A stretch of DNA of 46,474 nt from Hyphomicrobiales bacterium (GTDB lineage: Bacteria > Pseudomonadota > Alphaproteobacteria > Rhizobiales > Devosiaceae). The notes under the pieces were generated by a model, which was given only the letters and a program-made list of their open reading frames with translations, was not told where the DNA came from and did not search any database. Positions within the stretch are counted from its first letter, which is position 1; each line of letters starts with the position of its first letter. Location of the stretch: the NCBI GenBank assembly GCA_900470445.1, contig UCAU01000004.1, positions 1-46,474 on the forward strand, read 5' to 3'. Below are positions 33,355 to 41,885 of the stretch, piece after piece. The position numbers and the translations under genes were made by a program.

Positions 33355-33380
33355 GGCGGCGCTGCGGCGTCGCCTTTTTT
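33355..33380 (+). terminator. rho-independent terminator of yebC
   Basis: GGCGGCG (33355-33361) pairs with CGTCGCC (33368-33374), one wobble, followed by TTTTTT. It overlaps the end of the convergent GGDEF gene (stop near 33379). Confidence 0.75.
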
Positions 33381-34158
33381 ATGCGATTTTGAGGTCGAGC
33401 ACCGGATAATCGCTGGCATGGGCGATGGTCACGCGATTGCGGCCAGTCTGCTTGGCGCCGTAGAGGCGCTGGTCGGCGATATGGAACAGTTCGGAAAAGC
33501 TGGTGGGCTGGTCGAACACGGCGCCGCCGACGCTGACCGACAGCGAGCGTAGCCGGCCGTGTGGCTGGAACACGGCCAGGTTGATCGAGCGGCGGATGCG
33601 CTCGGCGATCACTTCGGCGTCGCGCATATCGGCGCCCGGCAGATAGACGCCGAATTCCTCGCCACCCATGCGGCCCACCAGATCTCCACTGCGCAGCACG
33701 GCGCGGATCGAGCGAGCGATGATGGTCAGCGCCTCGTCGCCGGCATCGTGACCGAACAGGTCATTGATGGCCTTGAAATTGTCGGCGTCGATCATCAGCA
33801 GCGCGCCGCTCGGGTGTTTCTGGCTTTTAGCCAATTGGGCCGCAACCTTGGCGGTGAAGGCGCCACGATTGAGGCAGTCGGTCAGGCTATCGGTGCGGGC
33901 GACCTTGCCCAGGCGCCTATTGGTGGTGGCCAGGTCCCGCAATTTGAGGCTGACATAGCAGAACAGCGGCAAGCCAAGGATGACCGGCAGCACCGTGGCG
34001 CTGATGAGCGAGCGGTGCAAGGCGCGCGTGCCCAGATCATCGAAGAACAGCGCGTTGAACACCACCGACACCACGACACAAGCCAGAGTCCCAAAAAGGG
34101 TCGAGCGTGCCACGCCCGACCAGCTTTGCAATGCAGTCAAGGTCTTGGAAGGAAGCAT
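33379..34158 (-). CDS. membrane-anchored GGDEF protein with I-site
   Basis: Diguanylate cyclase of 259 residues making c-di-GMP. Two hydrophobic segments, TLFGTLACVVVSVVFNALFF and LISATVLPVILGLPLFCYVSLKL, anchor it. The GGDEF domain begins [17 protein letters not shown], and the active-site signature is GRMGGEEFG with an intact GGEEF. RSGD lies exactly five residues upstream and matches the RxxD inhibitory site, so feedback by c-di-GMP is likely. It is a tandem paralogue of the gene at 34233, 75 nt away on the same strand. Sensory input is unknown, as no PAS or other domain is present. Confidence 0.93.
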   Translation of the reverse strand: MLPSKTLTALQSWSGVARSTLFGTLACVVVSVVFNALFFDDLGTRALHRSLISATVLPVILGLPLFCYVSLKLRDLATTNRRLGKVARTDSLTDCLNRGAFTAKVAAQLAKSQKHPSGALLMIDADNFKAINDLFGHDAGDEALTIIARSIRAVLRSGDLVGRMGGEEFGVYLPGADMRDAEVIAERIRRSINLAVFQPHGRLRSLSVSVGGAVFDQPTSFSELFHIADQRLYGAKQTGRNRVTIAHASDYPVLDLKIA

Positions 34159-34232
34159 GAAAAACTCGCTGCTGAGGAAAATCAGTTGCTGGGAAATGCC
34201 GTTCGGTCAGGTGTGCAATAGGTGTTCCATGG

Positions 34233-34988
34233 TCAGGCGGCCTGCATGATAGCGACGCGGTCGCGTCCGGTATTCTTGGCTTCGTAGAGCCGCTGGTCGG
34301 CGAGGCGATAAAGATCGGTGAAGCGGGTGCGGTTGACATAGGCGGCGCCGCCAATGCTGACCGAAAGCGGGCAGGGCGCCTCGCCCGGGGCAAAGACGAT
34401 GGCATTGACGGCCTGCCGGATGCGCTCGGCCGCCGTGTCGGCAGCATCGAGATTGGCACCCGCCAGAAAGATCCCGAATTCTTCGCCGCCCAGTCGTCCC
34501 ACCAGGTCATGCCGTCCCACGGCGCCGCGGATGGCCCCAGCCATTAGCCGCAGGGCCTCGTCGCCATTGTGATGGCCGTACGTGTCATTGACGCGCTTGA
34601 AATCATCCGCATCCACGATGAGCAAAGCCCCGCCTTCTCCGGGGCGCTGGTTGCGCCGGTCGAGATAAGTGGCGACCCTGCCGGTAAAGGCCCCGCGATT
34701 GAGGCACCCGGTCAGCCAATCCACAGTGGCCATATGGGCGAGCTGCTCATTGGCGAAGCGCAATTGCTCATGCTTGAGCACAAGGAAAAACGTCATCGGG
34801 CCGCCCAGCACGATGGGCATGATCACCGAGACAGCCAGCCCCTGCACATTCACGCCGTTCGAAAGGACTTCCATGAAGAGGTTGGTCAGAATGATCGAAA
34901 TGACGATTGAAACGGCGACGATCCCTCCGGTCACACGATAGACATGAGCCCAGGCCCGCTTGGGGAGGCTCCGGTGGAGTCCGGTCAT
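34233..34988 (-). CDS. membrane-anchored GGDEF protein lacking the I-site
   Basis: A 251-residue diguanylate cyclase with two membrane segments ([20 protein letters not shown] and [19 protein letters not shown]) and a C-terminal GGDEF domain: [20 protein letters not shown] and [15 protein letters not shown]. The catalytic GGEEF is intact, but the residues five upstream are GRHD, not RxxD, so the inhibitory site is not conserved. ATG 34988 is chosen; the longer frame to 35381 runs over ruvC. It closely resembles its neighbour in domain order and C-terminal motifs, which suggests a duplication. Confidence 0.92.
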   Translation of the reverse strand: MTGLHRSLPKRAWAHVYRVTGGIVAVSIVISIILTNLFMEVLSNGVNVQGLAVSVIMPIVLGGPMTFFLVLKHEQLRFANEQLAHMATVDWLTGCLNRGAFTGRVATYLDRRNQRPGEGGALLIVDADDFKRVNDTYGHHNGDEALRLMAGAIRGAVGRHDLVGRLGGEEFGIFLAGANLDAADTAAERIRQAVNAIVFAPGEAPCPLSVSIGGAAYVNRTRFTDLYRLADQRLYEAKNTGRDRVAIMQAA

Positions 34989-35073
34989 CTGTTTCGTCCT
35001 TGCATTCCCAAGCGCGAGACTAGGAGGCGCTGTTGAACATGGTCTTGTGAGCTTAGCTGCAATTTTATCTTTC

Positions 35074-35098
35074 CCCGGTTTTCCACCGGGTTTTGTTG
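35074..35098 (+). other. terminator-like hairpin before ruvC
   Basis: CCCGGT (35074-35079) pairs with ACCGGG (35085-35090), followed by TTTTGTT, 57 nt before ruvC. The stem is only six base pairs and the nearby GGDEF gene is divergent, so it could be a short attenuator in the ruv leader. Uncertain. Confidence 0.3.
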
Positions 35099-35154
35099 CC
35101 GCTTTGTTCACATTCGGCTTGGTAAGTTGGGCCGGCCACACTAAGGATGAAGCC

Positions 35155-35661
35155 ATGAATGCGAGCGTACGAATCATTGGCATTGATCCGGGCCTGCGCC
35201 GCTGCGGCTGGGGTGTGATCGAAACGCAGGGCAATCGGCTGAGCTTTGTGGCGGCCGGTACGCTGATGCCGCCCACCGATGGCGCGCTGGCCGACCGGCT
35301 CGCCGTGCTGTTCGCCGGGTTGGGCGAGGTGCTGGACAAGTTCGCGCCAGACGAGGCGGCGGTCGAGGAAACCTTCGTCAATCAGGGCGCGCGTTCGGCG
35401 CTGATCCTGGGGCAGGCGAGGGGCATCGCCTTGGTGACTCCGGCGGCCCGTGGCGTGCCGGTTGCCGAATATGCGGCCAATCTGGTGAAAAAGTCCGTCG
35501 TGGGCACCGGCCACGCGGAAAAGGGGCAGGTGGAGCTGATGGTGCGGACCCTCATGCCGGCGGCGCAATTTAAAGGCGCCGACGCTGCCGATGCCCTGGC
35601 GATCGCCATCTGCCATGCCCATCACCGGGTATCGCAGCAGCGGCTGAGGGCTTTGGCATGA
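35155..35661 (+). CDS. ruvC: Holliday junction resolvase RuvC
   Basis: Endonuclease that cuts Holliday junctions, 168 residues. The fold's acidic residues are visible: Asp in [16 protein letters not shown], Glu in [16 protein letters not shown], and the later Asp of [21 protein letters not shown] 35155 has AAGGA seven bases upstream; the frame starting at 34960 is longer but has no extra similarity. It overlaps ruvA by four bases (ATGA). Confidence 0.96.
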   Translation: MNASVRIIGIDPGLRRCGWGVIETQGNRLSFVAAGTLMPPTDGALADRLAVLFAGLGEVLDKFAPDEAAVEETFVNQGARSALILGQARGIALVTPAARGVPVAEYAANLVKKSVVGTGHAEKGQVELMVRTLMPAAQFKGADAADALAIAICHAHHRVSQQRLRALA

Positions 35662-36275
35662 TCGGTAAGCTCAAGGGCCTGGTCGACAGCATTGGCGACG
35701 ATTTCGCGCTGATCGATGTCGGCGGGGTCTGTTACGAAATCTTCTGTTCGAGCCGCACGCTGCAGGCCTTGCCGCGCGTGGGCGAAGCCACTGTCGTGTT
35801 CATCGAAACCATCGTGCGCGAGGATATGATCCGGCTCTATGGTTTTTCCAGTGAAACCGAAAAGGCCTGGTTCAACCTTTTGATGACGGTACAGGGCGTG
35901 GGCGCCCGGGTCGCGCTGGGCATTTTGTCGGCCCTGTCGCCCTCCGAAATTTCGAGCGCCATTGCCCTGCAGGACAAGGCGATGATCGGTCGTGCCAATG
36001 GTGTGGGGCCAAAGCTGGCCGTGCGCCTCGTCACCGAACTCAAGGGCAAGGTGCCCACCGGATCGGGGATCGATGCCGGCACATTGGGCCTCCAAACCGC
36101 GCTCGGCGAAGGCCGCGCGGCAGGCACCGTGGCCGATGCCGTTTCCGCGCTGGTCAATCTGGGCTATTCCAGCGCCCAGGCCTCGGCCGCTTTGGCCCGC
36201 ATCGTGGCGCGCGAGGGCGACGATACCCCGACCGAAAAACTGATCCGCTTGGGCCTGCGGGAGTTGAGCAGTTGA
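35658..36275 (+). CDS. ruvA: Holliday junction branch-migration protein RuvA
   Basis: Tetrameric DNA-junction-binding subunit, 205 residues. N-terminal OB domain ([20 protein letters not shown]), two helix-hairpin-helix motifs ([16 protein letters not shown] and [19 protein letters not shown]), and the C-terminal RuvB-binding domain ([17 protein letters not shown] to [11 protein letters not shown]). It overlaps ruvC. The vapBC module follows, instead of ruvB directly. Confidence 0.96.
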   Translation: MIGKLKGLVDSIGDDFALIDVGGVCYEIFCSSRTLQALPRVGEATVVFIETIVREDMIRLYGFSSETEKAWFNLLMTVQGVGARVALGILSALSPSEISSAIALQDKAMIGRANGVGPKLAVRLVTELKGKVPTGSGIDAGTLGLQTALGEGRAAGTVADAVSALVNLGYSSAQASAALARIVAREGDDTPTEKLIRLGLRELSS

Positions 36276-36293
36276 TTCCTTGCGAATAGCGCC

Positions 36294-36322
36294 ATTCCTT
36301 ACTATGTTAAAAAGTAAGGAAT
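36294..36322 (+). promoter_or_regulatory. 29-bp operator of vapBC (perfect inverted repeat)
   Basis: ATTCCTTACT (36294-36303) and AGTAAGGAAT (36313-36322) are perfect 10-bp arms around a 9-nt spacer. The right arm ends 12 nt before the vapB ATG, next to GGAGG. A possible promoter (TTGCGA 36280-36285, TATGTT 36303-36308, 17 nt apart) overlaps it, fitting autoregulation by the VapB-like DNA-binding protein. Confidence 0.7.
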
Positions 36323-36334
36323 TTGGAGGCGGAC

Positions 36335-36625
36335 ATGAATGAACACCCGAAAATTTCGGCCCGGTCCAAAATGACCAGCAAGGGGCAGACCACTGTCCCC
36401 AAGGAAGTCCGCTCGCTCCTCAAGTTGAAGGAGGGCACCTTGATGGAGTGGATCGTCAACGAACAGGATGGGACTGCGGTGGTAAAGCCCAAGACCTTGC
36501 GCGCAGTCGACCTGGCCGGATTTCTGGGCAAGCCGCCTAACGGTCGTCACGTCACGATCGAGGACATGGACGACGCCATCGCCGAAGCTGTCACCGAGCG
36601 GTTCAGGCGGGCAACGAGAGAATGA
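36335..36625 (+). CDS. vapB: AbrB/MazE-like antitoxin (VapB type)
   Basis: A 96-residue AbrB/SpoVT-fold protein. KISARSKMTSKGQTTVPKEV and RSLLKLKEGTLMEWIV form the swapped-hairpin DNA-binding domain, and the C-terminal region (VDLAGFLGKPPNGRHVTIED, then MDDAIAEAVTERF) is the toxin-binding tail. ATG 36335 has GGAGG five bases upstream. It overlaps the PIN toxin by four bases (ATGA). The gene is inside the ruv operon. Confidence 0.9.
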   Translation: MNEHPKISARSKMTSKGQTTVPKEVRSLLKLKEGTLMEWIVNEQDGTAVVKPKTLRAVDLAGFLGKPPNGRHVTIEDMDDAIAEAVTERFRRATRE

Positions 36626-37020
36626 TTGGCGTCGATACCAATATTCTGGCCCGGCTGTTTGTCGATGACGACGATAGACAGCGGGAGCTTGCCAACCGGT
36701 TTTTTGCCGATCGGACGCCATCCGATCCCGCCTTTGTCAGCCTCGTGGTCATCGCGGAACTGGCGTGGCTGCTCAGGCGAACTTACGATTACCCGCACCA
36801 GGCAATTCTGGAAGCGGTCATGGCGCTGCTCGACAGCGCAGATTTTGCTGTCGAAGCGCGGGACATTGTTCTCGCCGCTGTCGACACTGCCGCCGCTCAT
36901 CGCTTCGGATTGGCAGATGTGCTCATTGCCGAGATCGCGTCACGGGCCGGTTGTGCCGCCACCATGACATTCGACAAAACGGCGGCCAAACGCATACCGG
37001 GAATGGAATTGCTCGCGTGA
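36622..37020 (+). CDS. vapC: PIN-domain toxin (VapC)
   Basis: A 132-residue PIN-domain ribonuclease. Acidic active-site residues are visible: Asp5 in [13 protein letters not shown], Glu in [14 protein letters not shown], Asp in [11 protein letters not shown] and the last in [18 protein letters not shown]. VapC toxins cut RNA, often tRNA; the target here is unknown. The gene is downstream-coupled with vapB by ATGA and upstream-coupled to ruvB by GTGA, so ruvB translation may depend on vapC. Confidence 0.93.
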   Translation: MIGVDTNILARLFVDDDDRQRELANRFFADRTPSDPAFVSLVVIAELAWLLRRTYDYPHQAILEAVMALLDSADFAVEARDIVLAAVDTAAAHRFGLADVLIAEIASRAGCAATMTFDKTAAKRIPGMELLA

Positions 37021-38054
37021 CCGACCTCACCTCCCCCGCTGCCGGGCGCGATGATCCGCTCGATGTGTCCTTGCGCCCCTCCGGCTTTGCCGAATTTGTC
37101 GGGCAGGCGGCGGCGCGGGCTAATCTTGAAGTGTTCATCCAGGCCGCCAAGCAACGCGGGGCGGCGCTCGATCACGTGCTGTTCGTAGGGCCGCCGGGCC
37201 TGGGCAAGACGACGCTGGCGCAGATCATTTCGCGCGAATTGGGTGTGGGCTTCCGCGCCACGTCCGGCCCGGTCATTGCCAAGGCGGGCGATTTGGCGGC
37301 GCTGCTGACCAATCTTGAAGACCGCGATGTGCTGTTCATCGATGAAATTCACCGGCTCAATCCGGCCATCGAGGAAATCCTGTATCCGGCGATGGAGGAT
37401 TTTCAGCTCGATCTGATCATCGGGGAAGGGCCCGCCGCCCGCTCGGTGCGCATTGATCTGGCCAAATTCACCCTGGTCGGCGCCACCACCCGGGCGGGCC
37501 TCCTCACTACGCCTTTGCGGGATCGTTTCGGCATTCCGGTGCGGCTCAATTTCTATACTCCCGAGGAGTTGGTGCAGATCGTCACGCGTGGGGCGCGGCT
37601 GCTCGGCATGCCCATGGCGCCCGATGGCGCGTTGGAAATTGCCCGCCGTTCGCGCGGTACGCCGCGTATCGCGGGGCGCCTGTTGCGCCGCGTCACCGAT
37701 TTTGCGCTGGTGGATGGCGCCGCCGAGATCGATCGCAAGCTGGCCGACAAGGCGCTGTTGCGGCTTGATGTGGATGCGCGCGGGCTCGATCAGCTCGACC
37801 GGCGCTATCTCACCACCATTGCCGATTTCTACAATGGCGGCCCGGTGGGCGTCGAAACCATTTCGGCGGCGTTGAGCGAGCCGCGCGACGCGATCGAGGA
37901 AATCGTCGAGCCTTATCTCATCCAGCAAGGCTTCATCCAGCGCACCCCGCGCGGCCGCATGCTCACCGGGCTGGCCTTCCAGCATATGGGCCGGGCCGTG
38001 CCGCAGGGTTTTGTCGGCATGCAGGCGAGTCTCTTCGAGGAGCCGGAGGCGTGA
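37017..38054 (+). CDS. ruvB: Holliday junction branch-migration ATPase RuvB
   Basis: AAA+ motor of 345 residues that drives branch migration with RuvA. N-terminal [15 protein letters not shown], Walker [13 protein letters not shown], Walker [12 protein letters not shown], sensor [16 protein letters not shown] and the C-terminal winged helix with [17 protein letters not shown]. The GTG start at 37017 overlaps the vapC stop by four bases (GTGA). The longer upstream frame starting at 36765 lies inside vapC and is rejected. Length and motifs match the family. Confidence 0.96.
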   Translation: MTDLTSPAAGRDDPLDVSLRPSGFAEFVGQAAARANLEVFIQAAKQRGAALDHVLFVGPPGLGKTTLAQIISRELGVGFRATSGPVIAKAGDLAALLTNLEDRDVLFIDEIHRLNPAIEEILYPAMEDFQLDLIIGEGPAARSVRIDLAKFTLVGATTRAGLLTTPLRDRFGIPVRLNFYTPEELVQIVTRGARLLGMPMAPDGALEIARRSRGTPRIAGRLLRRVTDFALVDGAAEIDRKLADKALLRLDVDARGLDQLDRRYLTTIADFYNGGPVGVETISAALSEPRDAIEEIVEPYLIQQGFIQRTPRGRMLTGLAFQHMGRAVPQGFVGMQASLFEEPEA

Positions 38055-38073
38055 GCCGCAGGCCAATGCTCAC

Positions 38074-38892
38074 TTGACCCTGCACGTCACGCGTTATGCG
38101 CCTGAACTGCCCCAATGGCCCAGCGATCTGCCATTGCGCATCGCCGTGCTGACCGATCTGCATGCTTGCCTGCCCTGGACGGGCCCAGCGCAATTCAACG
38201 CCTTCTGTCGCCAAACCAATGGCTTGGGCGCCGATATCATCCTGCTACTGGGCGATTACGTCAGCGGGCCGCGGTTTTCTCGCCCCATGGATGCAGCCCA
38301 TTGGGCAGCCCATCTGGGCGCTCTGTCGGCGCCGCTGGGCGTGCATGCCATTCTGGGCAATCACGATTATGACGGCTATCGCCGCGCCGATCTGGCGCAT
38401 GGGCCGATCGAGGCCGAACGGGCGCTGATAGCCGCCGGCATCCCGGTCTATATCAATCGCGCCGTCCGGCTGGATCATGCCGGGCGCGGCTTCTGGCTGG
38501 CTGGCCTGGGCGATCAATTCGCCTTCGCGCCCAAGCGGGACCGGCGCTTTGCCCGCAGCGACGGCATTGCCGACCTGGATGGCACCCTGGCGCAGATATC
38601 CACTGCCGATCCGGTCCTGCTGATGGCGCATGAGCCCGATATCTTTCCGGATGTCCCCGGCCGGGTCGCGCTGACCTTGTCCGGCCACACCCATGGCGGG
38701 CAGGTCAAGCTGTTTGGCAAGACGCCGGTGGTTCCTTCGCGCTATGGCAGCCGCTATGTCTATGGCCATATTGTGGAAGAGGATCGCCATTTGATCGTGT
38801 CTTCGGGCCTGGGATTTTCGGGCTGGCCGATCCGGTTCGGCACAAAGTCCGAGATCGTGGTCATCGATCTGGGCAGGGATGGACCAATTTGA
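38074..38892 (+). CDS. calcineurin-like metallophosphoesterase (YkuE-like)
   Basis: Metal-dependent phosphoesterase of 272 residues. The five conserved blocks are all present: AVLTDLHAC, LLGDYVSGP, AILGNHDYDG, LMAHEPD and LSGHTHGGQ. Family members hydrolyse phosphate esters, including UDP-DAG-type lipids; the substrate here is unknown. No ATG lies ahead of the conserved core, so TTG 38074 is the start; the first ATG is far inside the protein. It follows ruvB by 19 nt and overlaps ybgC by TTGA, so it is part of this transcript. Confidence 0.87.
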   Translation: MTLHVTRYAPELPQWPSDLPLRIAVLTDLHACLPWTGPAQFNAFCRQTNGLGADIILLLGDYVSGPRFSRPMDAAHWAAHLGALSAPLGVHAILGNHDYDGYRRADLAHGPIEAERALIAAGIPVYINRAVRLDHAGRGFWLAGLGDQFAFAPKRDRRFARSDGIADLDGTLAQISTADPVLLMAHEPDIFPDVPGRVALTLSGHTHGGQVKLFGKTPVVPSRYGSRYVYGHIVEEDRHLIVSSGLGFSGWPIRFGTKSEIVVIDLGRDGPI

Positions 38893-39287
38893 CCCAGCAT
38901 CGCTTTCCCATCCGCATCTATTACGAGGACACCGATTTTTCGGGCAATGTCTATTATGCGGCGTATCTGAAATTCTTCGAGCGCGGCCGCACCGAATTCT
39001 TGCGCGATGCGGGCATTCATCATTCCGAACTCGCGGCGCAGGGCATTGCCTTTGCCGTGCGCTCAATGGACATCCAGTTCGATGGCGCCGCCCATATCGA
39101 TGATCTATTGACGGTGACGACCGAAATCGGCGCGATTACTGGTGCACGATTGACACTCACCCAGGCAATTTTACGTGATCAGACCGTGCTGACCCGCGCC
39201 AATGTGGTTGTCGTCGCCATCAAAACCGCCGGTGGCGCGGCTCGCCTGCCGCGCGAACTCGTCGCGCGCTTCGCCGCTAAGGCCTAG
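38889..39287 (+). CDS. ybgC: YbgC tol-pal associated acyl-CoA thioesterase
   Basis: Hot-dog-fold thioesterase of 132 residues. The signature YYEDTDFSGNVYYAAYLKFF contains the catalytic Asp and the conserved YxxYLKFFERGRTE. TTG 38889 overlaps the upstream TGA (TTGA). No upstream or nearby ATG exists, so the TTG start is sound. In E. coli ybgC begins the tol-pal operon; here a 200-nt gap precedes tolQ. Confidence 0.94.
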   Translation: MTQHRFPIRIYYEDTDFSGNVYYAAYLKFFERGRTEFLRDAGIHHSELAAQGIAFAVRSMDIQFDGAAHIDDLLTVTTEIGAITGARLTLTQAILRDQTVLTRANVVVVAIKTAGGAARLPRELVARFAAKA

Positions 39288-39487
39288 CGGGGCTAGGCGA
39301 TAAAGGCCGCGCTGACTCTCTTTGTTAACTACTCCTTGACCATAATTGCGGCAAAGGGACACTGATCCCGTTCGCCGCGCTCCAAAGCCCGGCAAATGGG
39401 GCATTTCTCTTAATTTTGACAGATTTCGACCCCATCGCCTGTGGCCTGTGGGTCGGGCATGTAGACCGGGCCGAAAAGGATCACTTC

Positions 39488-40198
39488 ATGGAAGCCATGG
39501 ATGCTGTTGGAGCTGTTGCTCCACACGCCGACTTGTCCATCTGGGGACTGTTCTGGGCGGCCGACTGGATCGTCAAGGCGGTCATGCTGGGGCTGCTGGG
39601 CGCCTCGATCTGGTGCTGGGCCATCATCGTGGACAAGACCATCACCTATCGCCGCACCCAGGCCGAGATGAACCGCTTCGAGCGCGTGTTCTGGTCGGGT
39701 CAGTCGCTGGAGGAACTCTATCAGCAGCAATCGGAGAAGGCGACCGGCGGTTTGGGCGCGGTCTTTGTTGCAGCAATGAAGGAATGGAAGCGCAGCCACG
39801 AGCAGAATGCGGCCTCCTTCGTGGGCATGCAGCAACGCCTCGATAAGGTACTCGACGTGGCCATTGCCCGCGAGAGCGAGACGCTGGAAAAGCGCCTTGG
39901 TTTCCTGGCAACGGTCGGCTCGGCCGGCCCGTTCATTGGCCTGTTCGGTACGGTCTGGGGCATTATGAATGCCTTTACCGCCATTGCCGCGTCCTCCAAC
40001 ACCAATCTGGCTGTGGTGGCAGGGCCGATCGCCGAAGCGCTGTTCGCCACCGCCATTGGTCTGGTTGCCGCTATTCCGGCCGTTATTGCCTACAACAAGC
40101 TCTCCGCCGATGCCGGCAAGATGATCGGCCGGCTGGAAGGCTTTGCCGACGAATTCTCGACCATTCTCAGCCGTCAGCTCGAAGCACGGAGCCGCTGA
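39488..40198 (+). CDS. tolQ: Tol-Pal system protein TolQ
   Basis: Inner-membrane proton-channel subunit of the Tol-Pal system. 236 residues with three membrane segments: WIVKAVMLGLLGASIWCWAII, FLATVGSAGPFIGLFGTVWGIM and AVVAGPIAEALFATAIGLVAAI, with the TolQ/ExbB core GPFIGLFGTVWGIM. ATG 39488 has AAGGA eight bases upstream; the longer frame to 39416 has no family match. It is followed two bases later by tolR. Confidence 0.95.
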   Translation: MEAMDAVGAVAPHADLSIWGLFWAADWIVKAVMLGLLGASIWCWAIIVDKTITYRRTQAEMNRFERVFWSGQSLEELYQQQSEKATGGLGAVFVAAMKEWKRSHEQNAASFVGMQQRLDKVLDVAIARESETLEKRLGFLATVGSAGPFIGLFGTVWGIMNAFTAIAASSNTNLAVVAGPIAEALFATAIGLVAAIPAVIAYNKLSADAGKMIGRLEGFADEFSTILSRQLEARSR

Positions 40199-40199
40199 T

Positions 40200-40649
40200 A
40201 TGGGAATGGGTGTAGCATCTGGCGGTGGAGGCGGGGGCGGACGCCGCCGCCGTCGCGGCCGCAAGGCGATTATGAGCGAGATCAACATCACGCCGATGGT
40301 CGACGTGATGCTGGTGCTGCTTATCATTTTCATGGTGGCTGCCCCGATGATGACATCGGGCGTGCCCATCGACCTGCCCAAGACAGCGGCCGCCGAACTC
40401 TCCAGCCAGACCCAGCCGATCACCGTTGCAGTGACGCCGGAAGGCACCATCTATGTCGGTGACGACGTGGTGGCGGAGGCCGACCTGATCAATACGGTGA
40501 CGGCTTTGGCGACCAATGGCACGGAAGACCGCATCTTCCTGCGTGGCGATACCACGGCCAATTACGGCTCGGTGATGCGGGTCATGGGGATGCTGTCGGC
40601 TGCCGGTTTCACCAAGATCGGCCTTATCACCCAGCAGCAGGATCAATAG
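40200..40649 (+). CDS. tolR: Tol-Pal system protein TolR
   Basis: 149-residue partner of TolQ. A Gly-rich then Arg-rich start (RRRRRGRKAIMSEINITPMV) leads into the single membrane helix with the proton-carrying Asp35 (DVMLVLLIIFMVAAPMM). The periplasmic domain continues with SGVPIDLPKTAAAEL and ends AAGFTKIGLITQQQD, as expected for ExbD/TolR. Confidence 0.95.
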   Translation: MGMGVASGGGGGGGRRRRRGRKAIMSEINITPMVDVMLVLLIIFMVAAPMMTSGVPIDLPKTAAAELSSQTQPITVAVTPEGTIYVGDDVVAEADLINTVTALATNGTEDRIFLRGDTTANYGSVMRVMGMLSAAGFTKIGLITQQQDQ

Positions 40650-40658
40650 GCCAGCCCC

Positions 40659-41825
40659 ATGCGCACCGGCCTCATCGTTTCGATCGTCGCACATGTCACG
40701 GTTCTGACCATCGGCCTCATCAATCTGGGCCTGGCGGAGCCGATGACCACGGTCGAGAACGCCATTGCGGTCGATCTGGTGCCGGTCAGCGATTTCAACA
40801 ATATCCGCATGGGCTCGCTCGACAGCGAAGTGGTCGATACCCAGACCCCCGCCATCGCCGAATCCGACCAGCCGGCCGAACTGGCCCAGCCCACCGGCAA
40901 TACCGAGCGCGATCAGGAAACCCCATCGCCGGCCGATAGGCCCACGCCCATGCCGGTGACCAATAGCGCGCCCGCGCCCGAATCCGCGCCACCGCCGCCG
41001 GAGCCTGAACCCGAGCCAGAGCCGACCCCGCCTCCACCGGCGGCCCAGCCTGAACCGGCGCCGGAACCCGAGCCCGCTCCCACCCCACCGACGCCCGCAA
41101 CCCGGCCGCAGCCTGCGCCGGAGCCAACGCCCGCACCTGCGCCAGTACCGACGCCGGCTCCCGAGCCAGTGCCTGAACCCACGCCCGCGCCGACCCCCGA
41201 GCCGACACCGGCACCCGAGCCGACGCCTGCTCCGGCCCAGCCTCCGGCGCCGACACCGGCGGCGCGGCCGAGCAATCTGGCGCAACTGCGTCAGCAATTT
41301 GCCGCCGCCGAAACCGAACGCCGCCGGCGCGAGGAAGAGGAACGCCGCCGCCAGGCTGCGGCCCAGCAGCCCGCGACACCGGCGCCGAACCCGCAGCCCA
41401 ATCCGCCGCAGCCGGCCCAGCTCGATTCCGCGCTGGCGGACGACATTTCGTCGATCATCAATCGGGACAATACGACCGGGGCGACGACCGGGCAGGGCGG
41501 TTCACCCACATTGGGCGACACCACCGGCACCTCGGCCACGCTGAGCCAGACGGAGATCGGGGCGCTGGTCGCCAAGATCAAGCAGTGCTGGTATCTGCTG
41601 CCCAATGAAGAGGCGAGCGGGGCCGAAGTCGTGGTCAATATGCGGCTCAAGCAGGATGGCTCGCTGGCGGATGTGCCGCGCATCGTCTCGGTCAGCCAGC
41701 AGCCCGAAGCCATCGGCATCGCCCAGAAGGCGGTGAGCGCGGTGGCCGGTTGCGGTCCCTACAGCATGCTCTCGGCAAACACTTATGACCAATGGCAGAA
41801 TATCAACGTCACTTTGCGTCCGTGA
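40659..41825 (+). CDS. tolA: Tol-Pal system protein TolA
   Basis: 388-residue periplasmic linker. An N-terminal membrane segment (LIVSIVAHVTVLTIGLINLG) is followed by a Pro/Glu/Ala-rich region spanning about residues 85-205, with repeated PEPTPAP-like units, then a short charged segment (ETERRRREEEERRRQ). The C-terminal TolA domain has SQTEIGALVAKIKQCWYLLP and the second Cys of VAGCGPYSML, probably a disulfide. The usual alpha-helical domain II is replaced by the proline-rich part. ATG 40659 follows tolR by 9 nt. Confidence 0.9.
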   Translation: MRTGLIVSIVAHVTVLTIGLINLGLAEPMTTVENAIAVDLVPVSDFNNIRMGSLDSEVVDTQTPAIAESDQPAELAQPTGNTERDQETPSPADRPTPMPVTNSAPAPESAPPPPEPEPEPEPTPPPPAAQPEPAPEPEPAPTPPTPATRPQPAPEPTPAPAPVPTPAPEPVPEPTPAPTPEPTPAPEPTPAPAQPPAPTPAARPSNLAQLRQQFAAAETERRRREEEERRRQAAAQQPATPAPNPQPNPPQPAQLDSALADDISSIINRDNTTGATTGQGGSPTLGDTTGTSATLSQTEIGALVAKIKQCWYLLPNEEASGAEVVVNMRLKQDGSLADVPRIVSVSQQPEAIGIAQKAVSAVAGCGPYSMLSANTYDQWQNINVTLRP

Positions 41826-41885
41826 CATCTTGGAAGCGCCTTTGTCTGGCACCATTGTCAACGAACGGCAGGAATGGAGACTGAA

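Noticed and set aside
39288..39487. tolQ promoter candidate with TTGACC at 39336
   Set aside because: No -10 at the correct distance, so a promoter is not claimed. The gap otherwise shows nothing clear.
40975..41260. Possible CRISPR-like or satellite repeat in tolA
   Set aside because: Repeats are irregular, in frame and code for a proline-rich protein spacer; no CRISPR unit or spacer pattern.
40913..41275. Minus-strand Gly/Ala/Val repeat ORF opposite tolA
   Set aside because: A direct complement of the PEPTPAP repeats, so a shadow.
40167..41297. Minus-strand Gly/Arg-rich ORF opposite tolR-tolA
   Set aside because: It mirrors the Pro/Glu/Ala codons of TolA; no domain or ribosome-binding site.
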